Of a stretch of 64,000 nt of DNA, positions 1 through 8,956 are shown piece by piece. Location of the stretch: contig CAYGOC010000004.1 of the NCBI GenBank assembly GCA_964351495.1, forward strand, positions 1 to 64,000. Direction: 5' to 3'. The position numbers and the translations under genes were made by a program. Numbering within the stretch: the first letter of the stretch is position 1; every line of letters begins with the position of its first letter. The DNA is from CAYGOC01 sp964351495. Lineage in GTDB: Bacteria > Chlamydiota > Chlamydiia > Chlamydiales > SM23-39. Under the pieces are notes generated by a model. The model worked only from the letters and a program-made list of their open reading frames with translations, had not been told where the DNA came from and made no database searches.

Positions 1-735
1 ACACATAAAAAAGCAGCAAAAGATTTGGACCAAATTGTAGCTCTTGCCTGGAAATGGATAGGAGAAAGGCTTAAAAAGAAAAAAGAGACTACAGAATATG
101 ATATCCAACAAAAAATCCTAGAAGAGTTTGAAAAAAGAAACTTACAAACTGCAGATGTCCCCATATGTGCTTTTAATGAAAATTCCGCTAATCCCCACTA
201 TAGCCCTGTAAAAAAAGGCTCCAAAAAATTAAAAAGAGGGGATTTTGTATTAATAGATCTTTGGGCTAAAGAAAAAAAAGAAAGATCCGTTTTTGCTGAT
301 ATTACCCGTGTTTTTGTGGCAGATACAAAACCTTCGACAAAACAAGAAAAAATCTTTCAGTGTGTGAAATTAGCAAGAGATACGGCAATTGATTTTTTAC
401 GCAAAAGAACCTCTGAAAAAAAAGAGATACGAGGCTTTGAAGTAGATCAAGTTTGTAGAGATGTAATAGAAAAAAAAGGGTTTGGAAAATACTTTTTACA
501 CAAAACAGGCCACTCTATTGAGTTTTCTCTTCATGGAAGCGGAGCCCATTTAGATAGTATAGAAACCAAAGATGAAAGAAAACTTCTCCCCTCTACCTGC
601 TTTTCTGTGGAGCCCGGGATCTATTTACCCAAAGAATTTGGCGTAAGATTAGAACTGGATATTCTTTTAACAGAAAAAAATGAAGTAGAAGTTACAGGAG
701 GTATTCAAGAAAAAATAGGAACAATCCTTTCTTGA
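1..735 (+). CDS. M24-family metallopeptidase (Xaa-Pro aminopeptidase-like), 5' end cut by window
   Basis: This is the C-terminal catalytic ('pita-bread') domain of an M24 peptidase, which removes N-terminal residues next to proline using two metal ions. The frame is open to the first base of the window, and the TTG at 25 lies inside the first conserved helix, so the real start is upstream. The five expected metal ligands are visible in order: Asp in 'LIDLWAK', Asp in 'FADITRVF', His in 'KTGHSIE', Glu in 'SVEPGIY' and Glu in 'RLELDI'. The usual 'GHGIG' is 'GHSIE' here. A bacterial Xaa-Pro peptidase normally also has an N-terminal creatinase-like domain, which would lie outside the window. The GT25 gene follows 43 bases downstream on the same strand. 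I am sure of the family but not of the substrate. Confidence 0.85.
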   Translation, partial: THKKAAKDLDQIVALAWKWIGERLKKKKETTEYDIQQKILEEFEKRNLQTADVPICAFNENSANPHYSPVKKGSKKLKRGDFVLIDLWAKEKKERSVFADITRVFVADTKPSTKQEKIFQCVKLARDTAIDFLRKRTSEKKEIRGFEVDQVCRDVIEKKGFGKYFLHKTGHSIEFSLHGSGAHLDSIETKDERKLLPSTCFSVEPGIYLPKEFGVRLELDILLTEKNEVEVTGGIQEKIGTILS

Positions 736-778
736 AATTAGGGAAACAGTCTATCTAAAGAAGAAAAGAGTATCTACT

Positions 779-1408
779 ATGTCTTCTTTAGATTTGATAG
801 AGGGAATTGTTTATATCAATTTACAAAAAAGAAAGGATAGAAATAAAAGCCTTTTACAAGAGATACAAAAACTGAAGATAGATCCTGCTAAGGTATTTCG
901 TATAGAGGCTTTTGAAGAGGCAGAAAATGGCACCAGAGCCTGCCTTAAAAGTCATATAAAAGCACTCCATTTTGCTTCTAAAAAACAGTGGAAAAATGTT
1001 TTAGTTTTAGAAGATGATGTTATTTTTTCCAAAAGCCTTAAAAAAATAACCTCTTATGTCCACTCTTTTTTTTCCCATTTTGATAGGTGGGATGTTTTTT
1101 TCTTAGGAACCGAAATAGGGGCTTCTAAACCTACTAACCATTCTTTTTATGTGCAAATCTTGTTTGCTGTAAGAGCCCATGCTTATTTGGTAAATGGGCC
1201 TTACATAGAGTCTTTAAAAGTATTTTATGAAAAGGTGTACGCTTCTATGAAAAAGGATAAAAACCAAGAAGACTCCAAAAAAAAAGCTTTAGATAAAGAA
1301 TGGATCCACTTACAGATGAAAGATCTCTGGTTTTCAGGAAAGTCGGTAATTGCTTTTCAAAAAAGTGATTTTAGCGATATTGATCAAAAGAGAAAGGGGC
1401 AAAGGTAG
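779..1408 (+). CDS. Glycosyltransferase family 25 (LPS/LOS sugar transferase-like)
   Basis: This 209-residue protein is probably a retaining glycosyltransferase acting in lipooligosaccharide or glycoprotein decoration. GT25 hallmarks are present: an N-terminal 'VYINLQKRKDR' sugar-nucleotide strand, the 'CLKSHIKAL' helix, the acidic metal-binding motif 'VLEDDVIF' near residue 80, and a C-terminal 'FSDI' signature. There is no signal peptide or membrane segment, so it should act in the cytoplasm. The ATG is the first in frame. The stop at 1408 abuts the ATG of the permease at 1409, so the two are probably translated together. Family members often modify LPS with galactose, but the acceptor cannot be told from the sequence. 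Confidence 0.75.
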   Translation: MSSLDLIEGIVYINLQKRKDRNKSLLQEIQKLKIDPAKVFRIEAFEEAENGTRACLKSHIKALHFASKKQWKNVLVLEDDVIFSKSLKKITSYVHSFFSHFDRWDVFFLGTEIGASKPTNHSFYVQILFAVRAHAYLVNGPYIESLKVFYEKVYASMKKDKNQEDSKKKALDKEWIHLQMKDLWFSGKSVIAFQKSDFSDIDQKRKGQR

Positions 1409-3334
1409 ATGAAACGAAAAATTTTCCACTCTGTTCGAGAGCTATACCGAGATAAGTTAAAAACCACTTTAGGAGTGTTTGATCTTTTTTGCGTGGGGTA
1501 TGCTGACGTTGGCTCTTCTATTTACTATGCTTTAGGGATTACCGCTCTATATGCCTTGGGAGCTACTCCCATAGCGATGATGCTTGCGGGAATTGTATTT
1601 ATTTGTACCGCTTTGACCTATTCGGAGATGTCCTCTTCGATTCCAGATTCCGGAGGATCTGCTACTTTTTGTAGGCTTGCTTTTAATGATCTCATCTCTT
1701 TTTTAGCAGGCTGGGGTCTCATGTTAGATTACCTTGTAACCATTGCTATCTCCGCTTTTGCTATACCCCCTTACTTAAAACATCTGATACTCTCTTTTTA
1801 TCCCGGTTTTTCCTTTAATATAGTGATCCACGTCCTCCTTTCTATGTTAGTCGTGCTGTTGGTTTTTTGGATTAACTTTATTGGGGTAAAGCACTCTTCT
1901 TATGTCAATAAAGTGTTGATGGTCTTTACCGTCTTTACCCAGCTTTTTGTAATAGGGGCCGCTCTCATTTTTGTTTTTGAACCAAAACTGTTTTTTTCCC
2001 AGTTACGAATCGGGATTCCGGGGGATAGTTACTCTCCTACTTGGAGCCATTTTTTTAAAGGGGTTGCTATGGCTATGGTAGCCTATACAGGTATCGAATC
2101 GATTGTTCAACTAGGTTCTGAAACGAAAAGTCCGCAAAAAACGATTCCTAAAGCAATCAACAGGACCATTTCTATTTTAGTGGTTTTATATTTGGGAGTG
2201 TCTGCAACCGCTTTAACAGCAGTTACCCCGCAAGAGCTTTCGACTGTATATATTAACGATCCTTTAGTAGGGATTGTTTCCAAGCTCCCTTTTTCTTCTT
2301 TTTTTATTCCCTGGATGAGCCTTTTAGCGATTGCTATTTTATTTGTAGCTACCAATGCGGGCCTTTTAGGCATTTCCAGGCTTAGTTTTAAAATGGGGGA
2401 GTTTTATCAGCTTCCCAAAGTGTTTTTCTCCTCTCATAAAAAGTATCAGACCCCTTACGTTTCTTTGTGGGTGTGCTCCTTGATTTCTATATTGATTATA
2501 GCAGCTAGTAGGGGAAAGATGCTCTTTTTAGCGGATCTGTATAATTTTGGGGCTATGATCGCTTTTTTTTCCGCGCACCTTTCTTTGATTGTACTCAGAA
2601 TAAAAAACCCGAATTTACCCCGTCCTTTTAAAGCTCCTTTGAATATTTTTATCAAAAAAAAAGAGATTCCTATAACGGCTGTTTTTGGCGCTTTAACTAC
2701 ATTTGCTATTTGGGTCTTGGTTGTGATCACAAAACCGGAAGGAAGGTGGATTGGGCTTTCCTGGCTTGTTTTAGGGATGGTTTTTTATGCTACCTATAGA
2801 AAAAAGAAAAAGATCTCTCCTTTGGCTAAGGTAAAAATTGAGAAGATAAAAGTTCCGGAGCTGTTTCCTATCGTGTTTTCTACGATTTGTGTCCCTACAA
2901 GAGGAGGCGAAGATACGGAAACGGTACAAATTGCCTGTAATTTAGCAAAATCACATAAAGCCAAATTATTGATTCTTCATGTAGTGGAAATTCCTTTTGC
3001 CCTTCCTTTTGATGCTCCTATTTTAGAAAGGAGTAAAGCCTCTGAAAAAGCGTTAAAAAGGGCAGAGGCTATAGCGAATGATATAGGGATCTCTTTTGAA
3101 CTTCATGAAATCAGAGCCCGCTTTATAGAAAAGGGAATTTTAGAGTTTTTAGAAAAGTTTTCCTGCGACCTTGTAGTTATGGGAGTGCGTAAAACAAGGC
3201 AGGAAGAGACAAAAATAGAAAAAATCTCAGAAGAAGTTTTTGAAAAAGCCCCTTGTAGAGTGTGGCTTTGTAAGCAGGGAAGCTATTTTAAAAAAGAGGC
3301 AGTAGGGCATGAAGTTTTCAAAAACTCTTCATAG
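1409..3334 (+). CDS. APC-superfamily amino-acid permease with C-terminal universal-stress (Usp) domain
   Basis: The first ~460 residues are a polytopic permease of about 12 helices. The APC-type first helix is 'GYADVGSSIYYALG', and later motifs include 'YSEMSSSIPDSGG' and 'MVAYTGIESIVQLGSETKSP'. A basic linker leads to a cytoplasmic UspA-like domain from about residue 490 to 625, with 'VVMGVRKT' and 'APCRVWLCK' near its end. It probably imports an amino acid across the inner membrane, with the Usp domain as a possible regulatory nucleotide sensor. APC-Usp fusions are known in other bacteria. The start is fixed by direct abutment to the upstream stop. The last 52 bases overlap the 3' end of uvrA on the other strand. 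The substrate is unknown. Confidence 0.85.
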   Translation: MKRKIFHSVRELYRDKLKTTLGVFDLFCVGYADVGSSIYYALGITALYALGATPIAMMLAGIVFICTALTYSEMSSSIPDSGGSATFCRLAFNDLISFLAGWGLMLDYLVTIAISAFAIPPYLKHLILSFYPGFSFNIVIHVLLSMLVVLLVFWINFIGVKHSSYVNKVLMVFTVFTQLFVIGAALIFVFEPKLFFSQLRIGIPGDSYSPTWSHFFKGVAMAMVAYTGIESIVQLGSETKSPQKTIPKAINRTISILVVLYLGVSATALTAVTPQELSTVYINDPLVGIVSKLPFSSFFIPWMSLLAIAILFVATNAGLLGISRLSFKMGEFYQLPKVFFSSHKKYQTPYVSLWVCSLISILIIAASRGKMLFLADLYNFGAMIAFFSAHLSLIVLRIKNPNLPRPFKAPLNIFIKKKEIPITAVFGALTTFAIWVLVVITKPEGRWIGLSWLVLGMVFYATYRKKKKISPLAKVKIEKIKVPELFPIVFSTICVPTRGGEDTETVQIACNLAKSHKAKLLILHVVEIPFALPFDAPILERSKASEKALKRAEAIANDIGISFELHEIRARFIEKGILEFLEKFSCDLVVMGVRKTRQEETKIEKISEEVFEKAPCRVWLCKQGSYFKKEAVGHEVFKNSS

Positions 3335-6300
3335 GTTCCTTGGAAAAGAAGATCTCCTCCTTTGTCTCCCGCTTCAGGGCCGAGCTCTATTATGTAATCT
3401 GCATGTTGTATGAAATCAAGGTTATGTTCTACCACAACTACGGTGTTTTGCTTTTCCACCAAAGCATGAAACAGGGGTAAAAGTTTCACTATATCCTCAG
3501 GATGAAGGCCTAAGGTGGGTTCATCAAAAATATAGAGAGTTTTTCCGGTAGATCGTTTGGCAAGTTCTTTTGAAAGGCGTAGCCTTTGCGCCTCTCCACT
3601 GGATAAAGAAAGGATTTCCTGGCCTAATTTTACATAACCCAGTCCTACCTTTTTCACCAAATCAAACTTGCGCTTTAAAGGAGAAAAATCTTCAAAAAAA
3701 ACAGAAGCCTCATCGATAGTCATCTCTAATACTTCTCCTAAGTTTTTCATTTTGTAGGTAACTTCTAAACTAAGGGGATTTAATCTATAACCCTTACACA
3801 TCTCGCAAGCAATTTTTACAGGAGGTAAAAACTGCAAATCCACCCAGTTATAGCCCATCCCATAACAGCTTTTACACATCCCTCTTTTGTGGTGATAGCT
3901 AAAATGCTTGGGTTCTAATCCTTTTGCTTGAGCCAGTTTTAAAGAGGCATAAAACCTTCTAAGAGGAGTTAATATGTCTGTATAGGTGCTTACATCCGAT
4001 CTAGGAGTGGTTCCAATAGGAGACTGATCTAAAACGAGGAGTTTATCAAAAGCCTCTAGTCCTTGTAAGGCGGCAAACCCTAAATCCACAGAAGAAGATC
4101 TCGTATAGAGCGCTTTTTTTACCCCTTCTTGGATTACGTTTTCTACCAAAGAAGATTTCCCCGAACCGGAAACCCCTGTAATACAGGTAAAGTTATGAAG
4201 GGGTATTTTTACAGAGAGGTTTTTTAAATTGTGACAAGAGGCTTTTTCTATGAAAAAAAAGGAAGAGGGCTTTCTTTTTTTTAAAGGCATCGCTATTTTT
4301 TTTTGGCCCGATAGATACAGTCCTGTCAAAGAAGAGGGGTTTCTTTGTAGCTCTTCTAAAGACCCTTCAGCCATGATCTTTCCTCCTAGAGATCCTGCTT
4401 TAGGCCCGAAGTCTACTATATAGTCAGCAAGCTTGATAGTCATAGGATCGTGCTCTACTAGGATGATGGTATTTTGTAAGGCTTTTAAAGCAAGAAGAGC
4501 TTTGTTTAGTTTTTGTATGTCTGAAGGATGCAGCCCAATAGTGGGCTCATCTAAAACATAAATACAACCGGATAAGGAGGCTCCTATTTGTTTAGAAAGG
4601 CGCACTCTTTGTAGTTCTCCTCCACTCAAAGAAGGGGCCGTTCTATCTAAAGAAAGATAGCCTATGCCCAAACTTTCTAGAAAAAGTAGGTGTTTTTGTA
4701 AAAGGGACATGCTTTCTCGTAAAAAGGGGACTGTTTCTAAAGAAAGATCCCGTATGAAGATAAGCGCTTTTTCTATAGAAAAAGAACAAAACTGAGGTAA
4801 AGAGACCCCTTTAATTTTTACATTTCTAGCTAGGGGATTTAATCTGCTTCCTTCACAAAAAGGACATATCTTTTCCTTCATCTGATATAAAAGCGTTTCT
4901 CGAATAGAAGGGAGAGCATTTTTAGCCAGTTTTTCTAAAAAAGGTTCTATTCCTATAAAAGTAAAGGAGATCTTTTCTTTAGAAAGATAGGGAGTTTTAT
5001 CTCCTTTTAAAACCATTTTTAAGACATCTTTATCCAAAAGAGAGAGGGGGATTTCAATATCAATATCTTTTGCGGCAAAGTATTCTTGTGAAAGTTTTAC
5101 AAAGGCCTTATTTTCCAGCTCTTTAGCAAACAAGAAAAAAATATCCGATAAGGAGTACTCCAAAAGGGGGGTCTCTTCTATAGGAAATCCGTAAGTCATG
5201 CCAATTCCTTGACATTCAAGACACATTCCCTCTTCTGCATTAAAAGAGAACGTTTTGGGAGTGATACTAGGGAAGGACTTTCCTGTTTTTCTAACTGTAA
5301 AAGAGAGGTTAAAAAAATGATCCTTTCCTTTCTCTTCTACAAGAAGGGTGTTATTTCCTATTTTACTAGCAGTCTTTATTGCTTCAAAAATTCTTTTTTT
5401 TGCCTCTTTTTTTACCTTGAAGCGATCGACCACTACAAAAAGCTCTTTTTTTGTACCTACCTCATCTTCGACCTTATCTTCCAATTCATAATAGGTGCCG
5501 TTTAAGCGGATTCGGAGAAACCCCTCTTCTTGCAGCCTTCTAATGCAAGAGGCAAAACTTTCCTTTTGTAAAGATAGGGGAGCGAGTATGTATACAGGGC
5601 TATTTTCGGGAAAATGGAGGATGGTTTCTAATACGGTTTCTACATCTATAGACTCAATTTTTTCTCCCGTATCAGGGCAAAATGCTTCCCCTAAGTGGGC
5701 ATATAAAAGGCGTAAAAAATCGTATGTTTCTGTCAAAGTACCGATAGTACTTCTAGGATTGATTCCTCCCTTATTGGCCTCTAGCGCAATAGTAGGGGAG
5801 AGTCCTTCTATTTTTTCAAAAATAGGTTTAGGGCACTGTTTGATAAACGTTTTTGCATAAGAGCTTAAAGAGTCGGTATATCTTCTTTGTCCTTCTGCAT
5901 AGATCGTATCAAACGCCAAGGAGGTTTTCCCGGATCCGGAAGGGCCTGTAAAGGCGATGATTTGTCCTCTTTGTAGTTTTAAGTCTACTTGCTTTAAGTT
6001 GTTTTGTGAGGCTTTTTCAATTACAATTTCAGAGCCTTTAGAAAAAGTCTGTTTAGAAGAGGGTCTTTCTATGAAAGCATTTTGTAAGGCTTTTGCAGTG
6101 GGAGTGGTTTTTTGTAAAAAAGAAGAAGGGGGACCTTCTGCTATTACATAGCCTCCTTCTTTTCCGGCTTTAGGACCCATTTCAATAAGATAATCAGCCC
6201 TTTTTATGAGATCTAAATTATGCTCAATTACCAAAATAGTATTTCCCTTTTGTATGAGCTCTTCTAATACTTGTAAAAGATGGGAAAGGTCGTCAAAATG

Positions 6301-8889
6301 AAGACCCGTACTGGGTTCATCTAAAACATAAAGAGTGTTTCCTGTGTCGGGACGAATGAGCTCTTTACAAAGCTTGATTCTCTGAGCTTCTCCTCCTGAT
6401 AACGTAGTAGAAGGTTGCCCCAAAGGAAGATATCCGAGGCCTATTTTTTGCAGCACTTGTAGTTTTTTATAAAGAGAGGGGATCTCTTCAAAAAGAGAAA
6501 GAGCCTGATCTAAATCCATTTCTAAAATGTCATATATAGAATGCTCTTTATACTTTACCTCTAATATAGGAGGCTCAAACCGTCTTCCCTTACATTGAGG
6601 GCACAAAATAAAAGCCTCTTCTAAAAAGTCCATATCGACAGCTACATACCCCATTCCTTTACAATAAGGGCAGCTTCCCTCTTTTACGTTGAAGCTAAAA
6701 TGTCCCGGCTTAAATCCCCTTACTTGGCTCTCTTTCAAAGAAGCAAAAAGATCCCGAATTTCATCTAAGATTTTTAAGTAAGTGCCCGCGTTAGACCTAG
6801 GAGTTCGTCCTATAGGGCTTTGATCAATAGCAATAATTTTATCTACTAATTCTAATCCTTCTAGTTTTTTGTGAGCCCCTACTTCTAGCTTGGAATGATG
6901 GAGTTTATTGCAAAGAGCAGGATATATTGTATCGATCAAAAGAGAAGACTTTCCTGAGCCGGAAACTCCTGTTACGCAGATAAGGCCACCTAAGGGGATT
7001 TTTGCATTGATATTTTTTAAGTTATGATGGGAGGCTCCCTGTAAAAAAAGCCCTTTTTTTACGGTTCTTTTAAAAGAGGAAAAGGGGATCTCTTTTTTTT
7101 GGGAAAGGTAAGCGCCTGTTAATGATTTAGGGTTATTGACTATATCAGAGTAAGAGCCTATAGCTACGATTTCTCCCCCATTTTTTCCTGCTTTGGGTCC
7201 GAAGTCGACTAAAAGATCGGAGGCTTTCATCATCTCTTCATCGTGCTCTACCACAATTACGGTATTGCCGAGATCTTTTAACCGTTTCAAAGAGGCTATT
7301 AAAAGGTGGTGGTCTTGTGGATGAAGCCCAATGGAGGGCTCATCTAATACATAGATAGCGCCCACTAAGCCGGAGCCTATTTGAGAGGCAAGACGTACTC
7401 TTTGGGACTCTCCTCCACTTAAGGTAGAAGAGGTCCTTTCCAAACTCAAATAACCCAACCCCACTTCTGTAAGAAAACGGAGCCTTTCTGTGATTTCTTT
7501 TAAAAGCTCTTGGGCTATAAGAGCTTCTTCTGCATGCAAAGAGATGTCTCGTATAAAAAAAGAGAGCTCTTCTAGAGTCATTTGGGTAATTTGTTGCAGC
7601 GTTTTTCCTTGGAGTTTAGCAGAAGAAGGATAGGGTTTTAACCTTGAGCCTTCGCAATGGGGGCAAAGAGTTATATGCATTAGCTCTTCTTTCTTTTTTC
7701 GGTATAGTTCGCTTTTTGCTTCTTTTACTTTTTTGTGCGCTTCTTCTAAAACCCCTTTCCATCTTACATATTCGGTCCACATCCTTTTTTTGTGGGGGTG
7801 AGAAAACTGCATCAGAGTCCACTTCTTTTTGGTCCCATATAAAAATACATGCTTTGCTTCTTCAGGTAATTTTTTCCAAGGAGTTTTTACGGAAAAATCA
7901 AATAGTTTTGCGAGGTTATCGTAAATGTTTTTATAGCGAACCGTTTGATAAGAAGTGGCTACGAGGCAGCAGTCTTCTTGGATGCTTTTTTCAGGATCTA
8001 TAATCTTTGTTAAGTCAAATTCAGAATAGATTCCCAGGCCTTTACATAGATCGCACATCCCTTTGGGATGGTTAAAACTAAAGTCTTGGGCCTCTAAAGG
8101 AGGATAGGAAGTTTTTGCTTTTTTAGAATACCCAAATTCAGAAAAAAGAATCTCCTCTTTGCTATCTACAAAAAATAACGAAAAAAGTCCTTTTCCTATC
8201 TCTAAAGCATTTGCTGCAGCTTCCTTTGTCCTAGAAAAGCTTTCCTTAGAGTTGGAGATTCTATCAATTACAAGATCGATATCATGTGCTTTTTTTTTGT
8301 CTAAAGAGATCTCTTCTGTAAGTTCTATAAAAGATCCATTAATCCGAGCTCTTGTAAACCCTTTTTGCAAAAGCTGAGAAAATTCCTCTTTAAATTCCCC
8401 CTTTTTTTTCTGTGCGAAGGGGGCTAAAAGGATAAATTTCGTTTTTTCAGGGGCCTTTTCTAAAAGAGCCTCAAGAGATAGGAGTATCTTTTCCCTACTT
8501 TGGGCTTTTAAAGGCTCTTTACTAATAGGACAAAAAGGTGTGGCTATCTTCGCAAAAAGAACCCGTAAAAAGTCATAAATACCGGTTAAGGTCCCGACTG
8601 TTGATCTGGGGGAGTTATTCTTGGTTTTTTGTTCTATTGCAATGGTAGGTGCAATTCCTTCTATTTCTGCATCGGGTTTGACAAGGTCGGAAAAGTTTCT
8701 TCTCACGCTATGAGATAAAGATTCAATATACCTTCTTTGTCCTTCTACATAGATAGTATCAAAGGCCATGGAAGATTTTCCGGAGCCGGAAACGCCTGTA
8801 AATACAATTAATTTTTGGTAAGGCAGGGTGAGGTCCACTTTTTTTAAATTGTGGACAGCCGCTTTTTTGATTACTATTTCAGGTTCCAT
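3283..8889 (-). CDS. uvrA: Tandem-duplicated excinuclease ABC subunit A (UvrA, double-length)
   Basis: This is the DNA-damage recognition ATPase of nucleotide excision repair. Two whole UvrA copies are joined in one chain of 1,868 residues, about twice the usual ~940, with the second copy beginning near residue 945. Four ABC ATPase modules are visible. Walker A motifs are 'GVSGSGKSS', 'GVSGSGKSS', 'GPSGSGKTS' and 'GVSGSGKSS'. Signatures are 'LSGGESQR', 'LSGGEAQR', 'LSGGELQR' and a slightly altered 'LSSGEAQR'. Each is followed by 'DEP' Walker B and 'GLH'. Cys-x2-Cys zinc-binding pairs recur in both halves. Double UvrA is a known chlamydial trait. I chose the ATG at 8889, where UvrA homology begins, rather than the in-frame start 18 bases upstream. 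The gene is divergent from pyk and its end overlaps the permease. Confidence 0.96.
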   Translation of the reverse strand: MEPEIVIKKAAVHNLKKVDLTLPYQKLIVFTGVSGSGKSSMAFDTIYVEGQRRYIESLSHSVRRNFSDLVKPDAEIEGIAPTIAIEQKTKNNSPRSTVGTLTGIYDFLRVLFAKIATPFCPISKEPLKAQSREKILLSLEALLEKAPEKTKFILLAPFAQKKKGEFKEEFSQLLQKGFTRARINGSFIELTEEISLDKKKAHDIDLVIDRISNSKESFSRTKEAAANALEIGKGLFSLFFVDSKEEILFSEFGYSKKAKTSYPPLEAQDFSFNHPKGMCDLCKGLGIYSEFDLTKIIDPEKSIQEDCCLVATSYQTVRYKNIYDNLAKLFDFSVKTPWKKLPEEAKHVFLYGTKKKWTLMQFSHPHKKRMWTEYVRWKGVLEEAHKKVKEAKSELYRKKKEELMHITLCPHCEGSRLKPYPSSAKLQGKTLQQITQMTLEELSFFIRDISLHAEEALIAQELLKEITERLRFLTEVGLGYLSLERTSSTLSGGESQRVRLASQIGSGLVGAIYVLDEPSIGLHPQDHHLLIASLKRLKDLGNTVIVVEHDEEMMKASDLLVDFGPKAGKNGGEIVAIGSYSDIVNNPKSLTGAYLSQKKEIPFSSFKRTVKKGLFLQGASHHNLKNINAKIPLGGLICVTGVSGSGKSSLLIDTIYPALCNKLHHSKLEVGAHKKLEGLELVDKIIAIDQSPIGRTPRSNAGTYLKILDEIRDLFASLKESQVRGFKPGHFSFNVKEGSCPYCKGMGYVAVDMDFLEEAFILCPQCKGRRFEPPILEVKYKEHSIYDILEMDLDQALSLFEEIPSLYKKLQVLQKIGLGYLPLGQPSTTLSGGEAQRIKLCKELIRPDTGNTLYVLDEPSTGLHFDDLSHLLQVLEELIQKGNTILVIEHNLDLIKRADYLIEMGPKAGKEGGYVIAEGPPSSFLQKTTPTAKALQNAFIERPSSKQTFSKGSEIVIEKASQNNLKQVDLKLQRGQIIAFTGPSGSGKTSLAFDTIYAEGQRRYTDSLSSYAKTFIKQCPKPIFEKIEGLSPTIALEANKGGINPRSTIGTLTETYDFLRLLYAHLGEAFCPDTGEKIESIDVETVLETILHFPENSPVYILAPLSLQKESFASCIRRLQEEGFLRIRLNGTYYELEDKVEDEVGTKKELFVVVDRFKVKKEAKKRIFEAIKTASKIGNNTLLVEEKGKDHFFNLSFTVRKTGKSFPSITPKTFSFNAEEGMCLECQGIGMTYGFPIEETPLLEYSLSDIFFLFAKELENKAFVKLSQEYFAAKDIDIEIPLSLLDKDVLKMVLKGDKTPYLSKEKISFTFIGIEPFLEKLAKNALPSIRETLLYQMKEKICPFCEGSRLNPLARNVKIKGVSLPQFCSFSIEKALIFIRDLSLETVPFLRESMSLLQKHLLFLESLGIGYLSLDRTAPSLSGGELQRVRLSKQIGASLSGCIYVLDEPTIGLHPSDIQKLNKALLALKALQNTIILVEHDPMTIKLADYIVDFGPKAGSLGGKIMAEGSLEELQRNPSSLTGLYLSGQKKIAMPLKKRKPSSFFFIEKASCHNLKNLSVKIPLHNFTCITGVSGSGKSSLVENVIQEGVKKALYTRSSSVDLGFAALQGLEAFDKLLVLDQSPIGTTPRSDVSTYTDILTPLRRFYASLKLAQAKGLEPKHFSYHHKRGMCKSCYGMGYNWVDLQFLPPVKIACEMCKGYRLNPLSLEVTYKMKNLGEVLEMTIDEASVFFEDFSPLKRKFDLVKKVGLGYVKLGQEILSLSSGEAQRLRLSKELAKRSTGKTLYIFDEPTLGLHPEDIVKLLPLFHALVEKQNTVVVVEHNLDFIQHADYIIELGPEAGDKGGDLLFQGTYEEFLKTSCPTASFLK

Positions 8890-8956
8890 AGGGCCCCAAG
8901 ATACCACAAGAGTTTTGTTTTTGACCTCTCAAAAAATAGGAGGATCAGCTACATTG

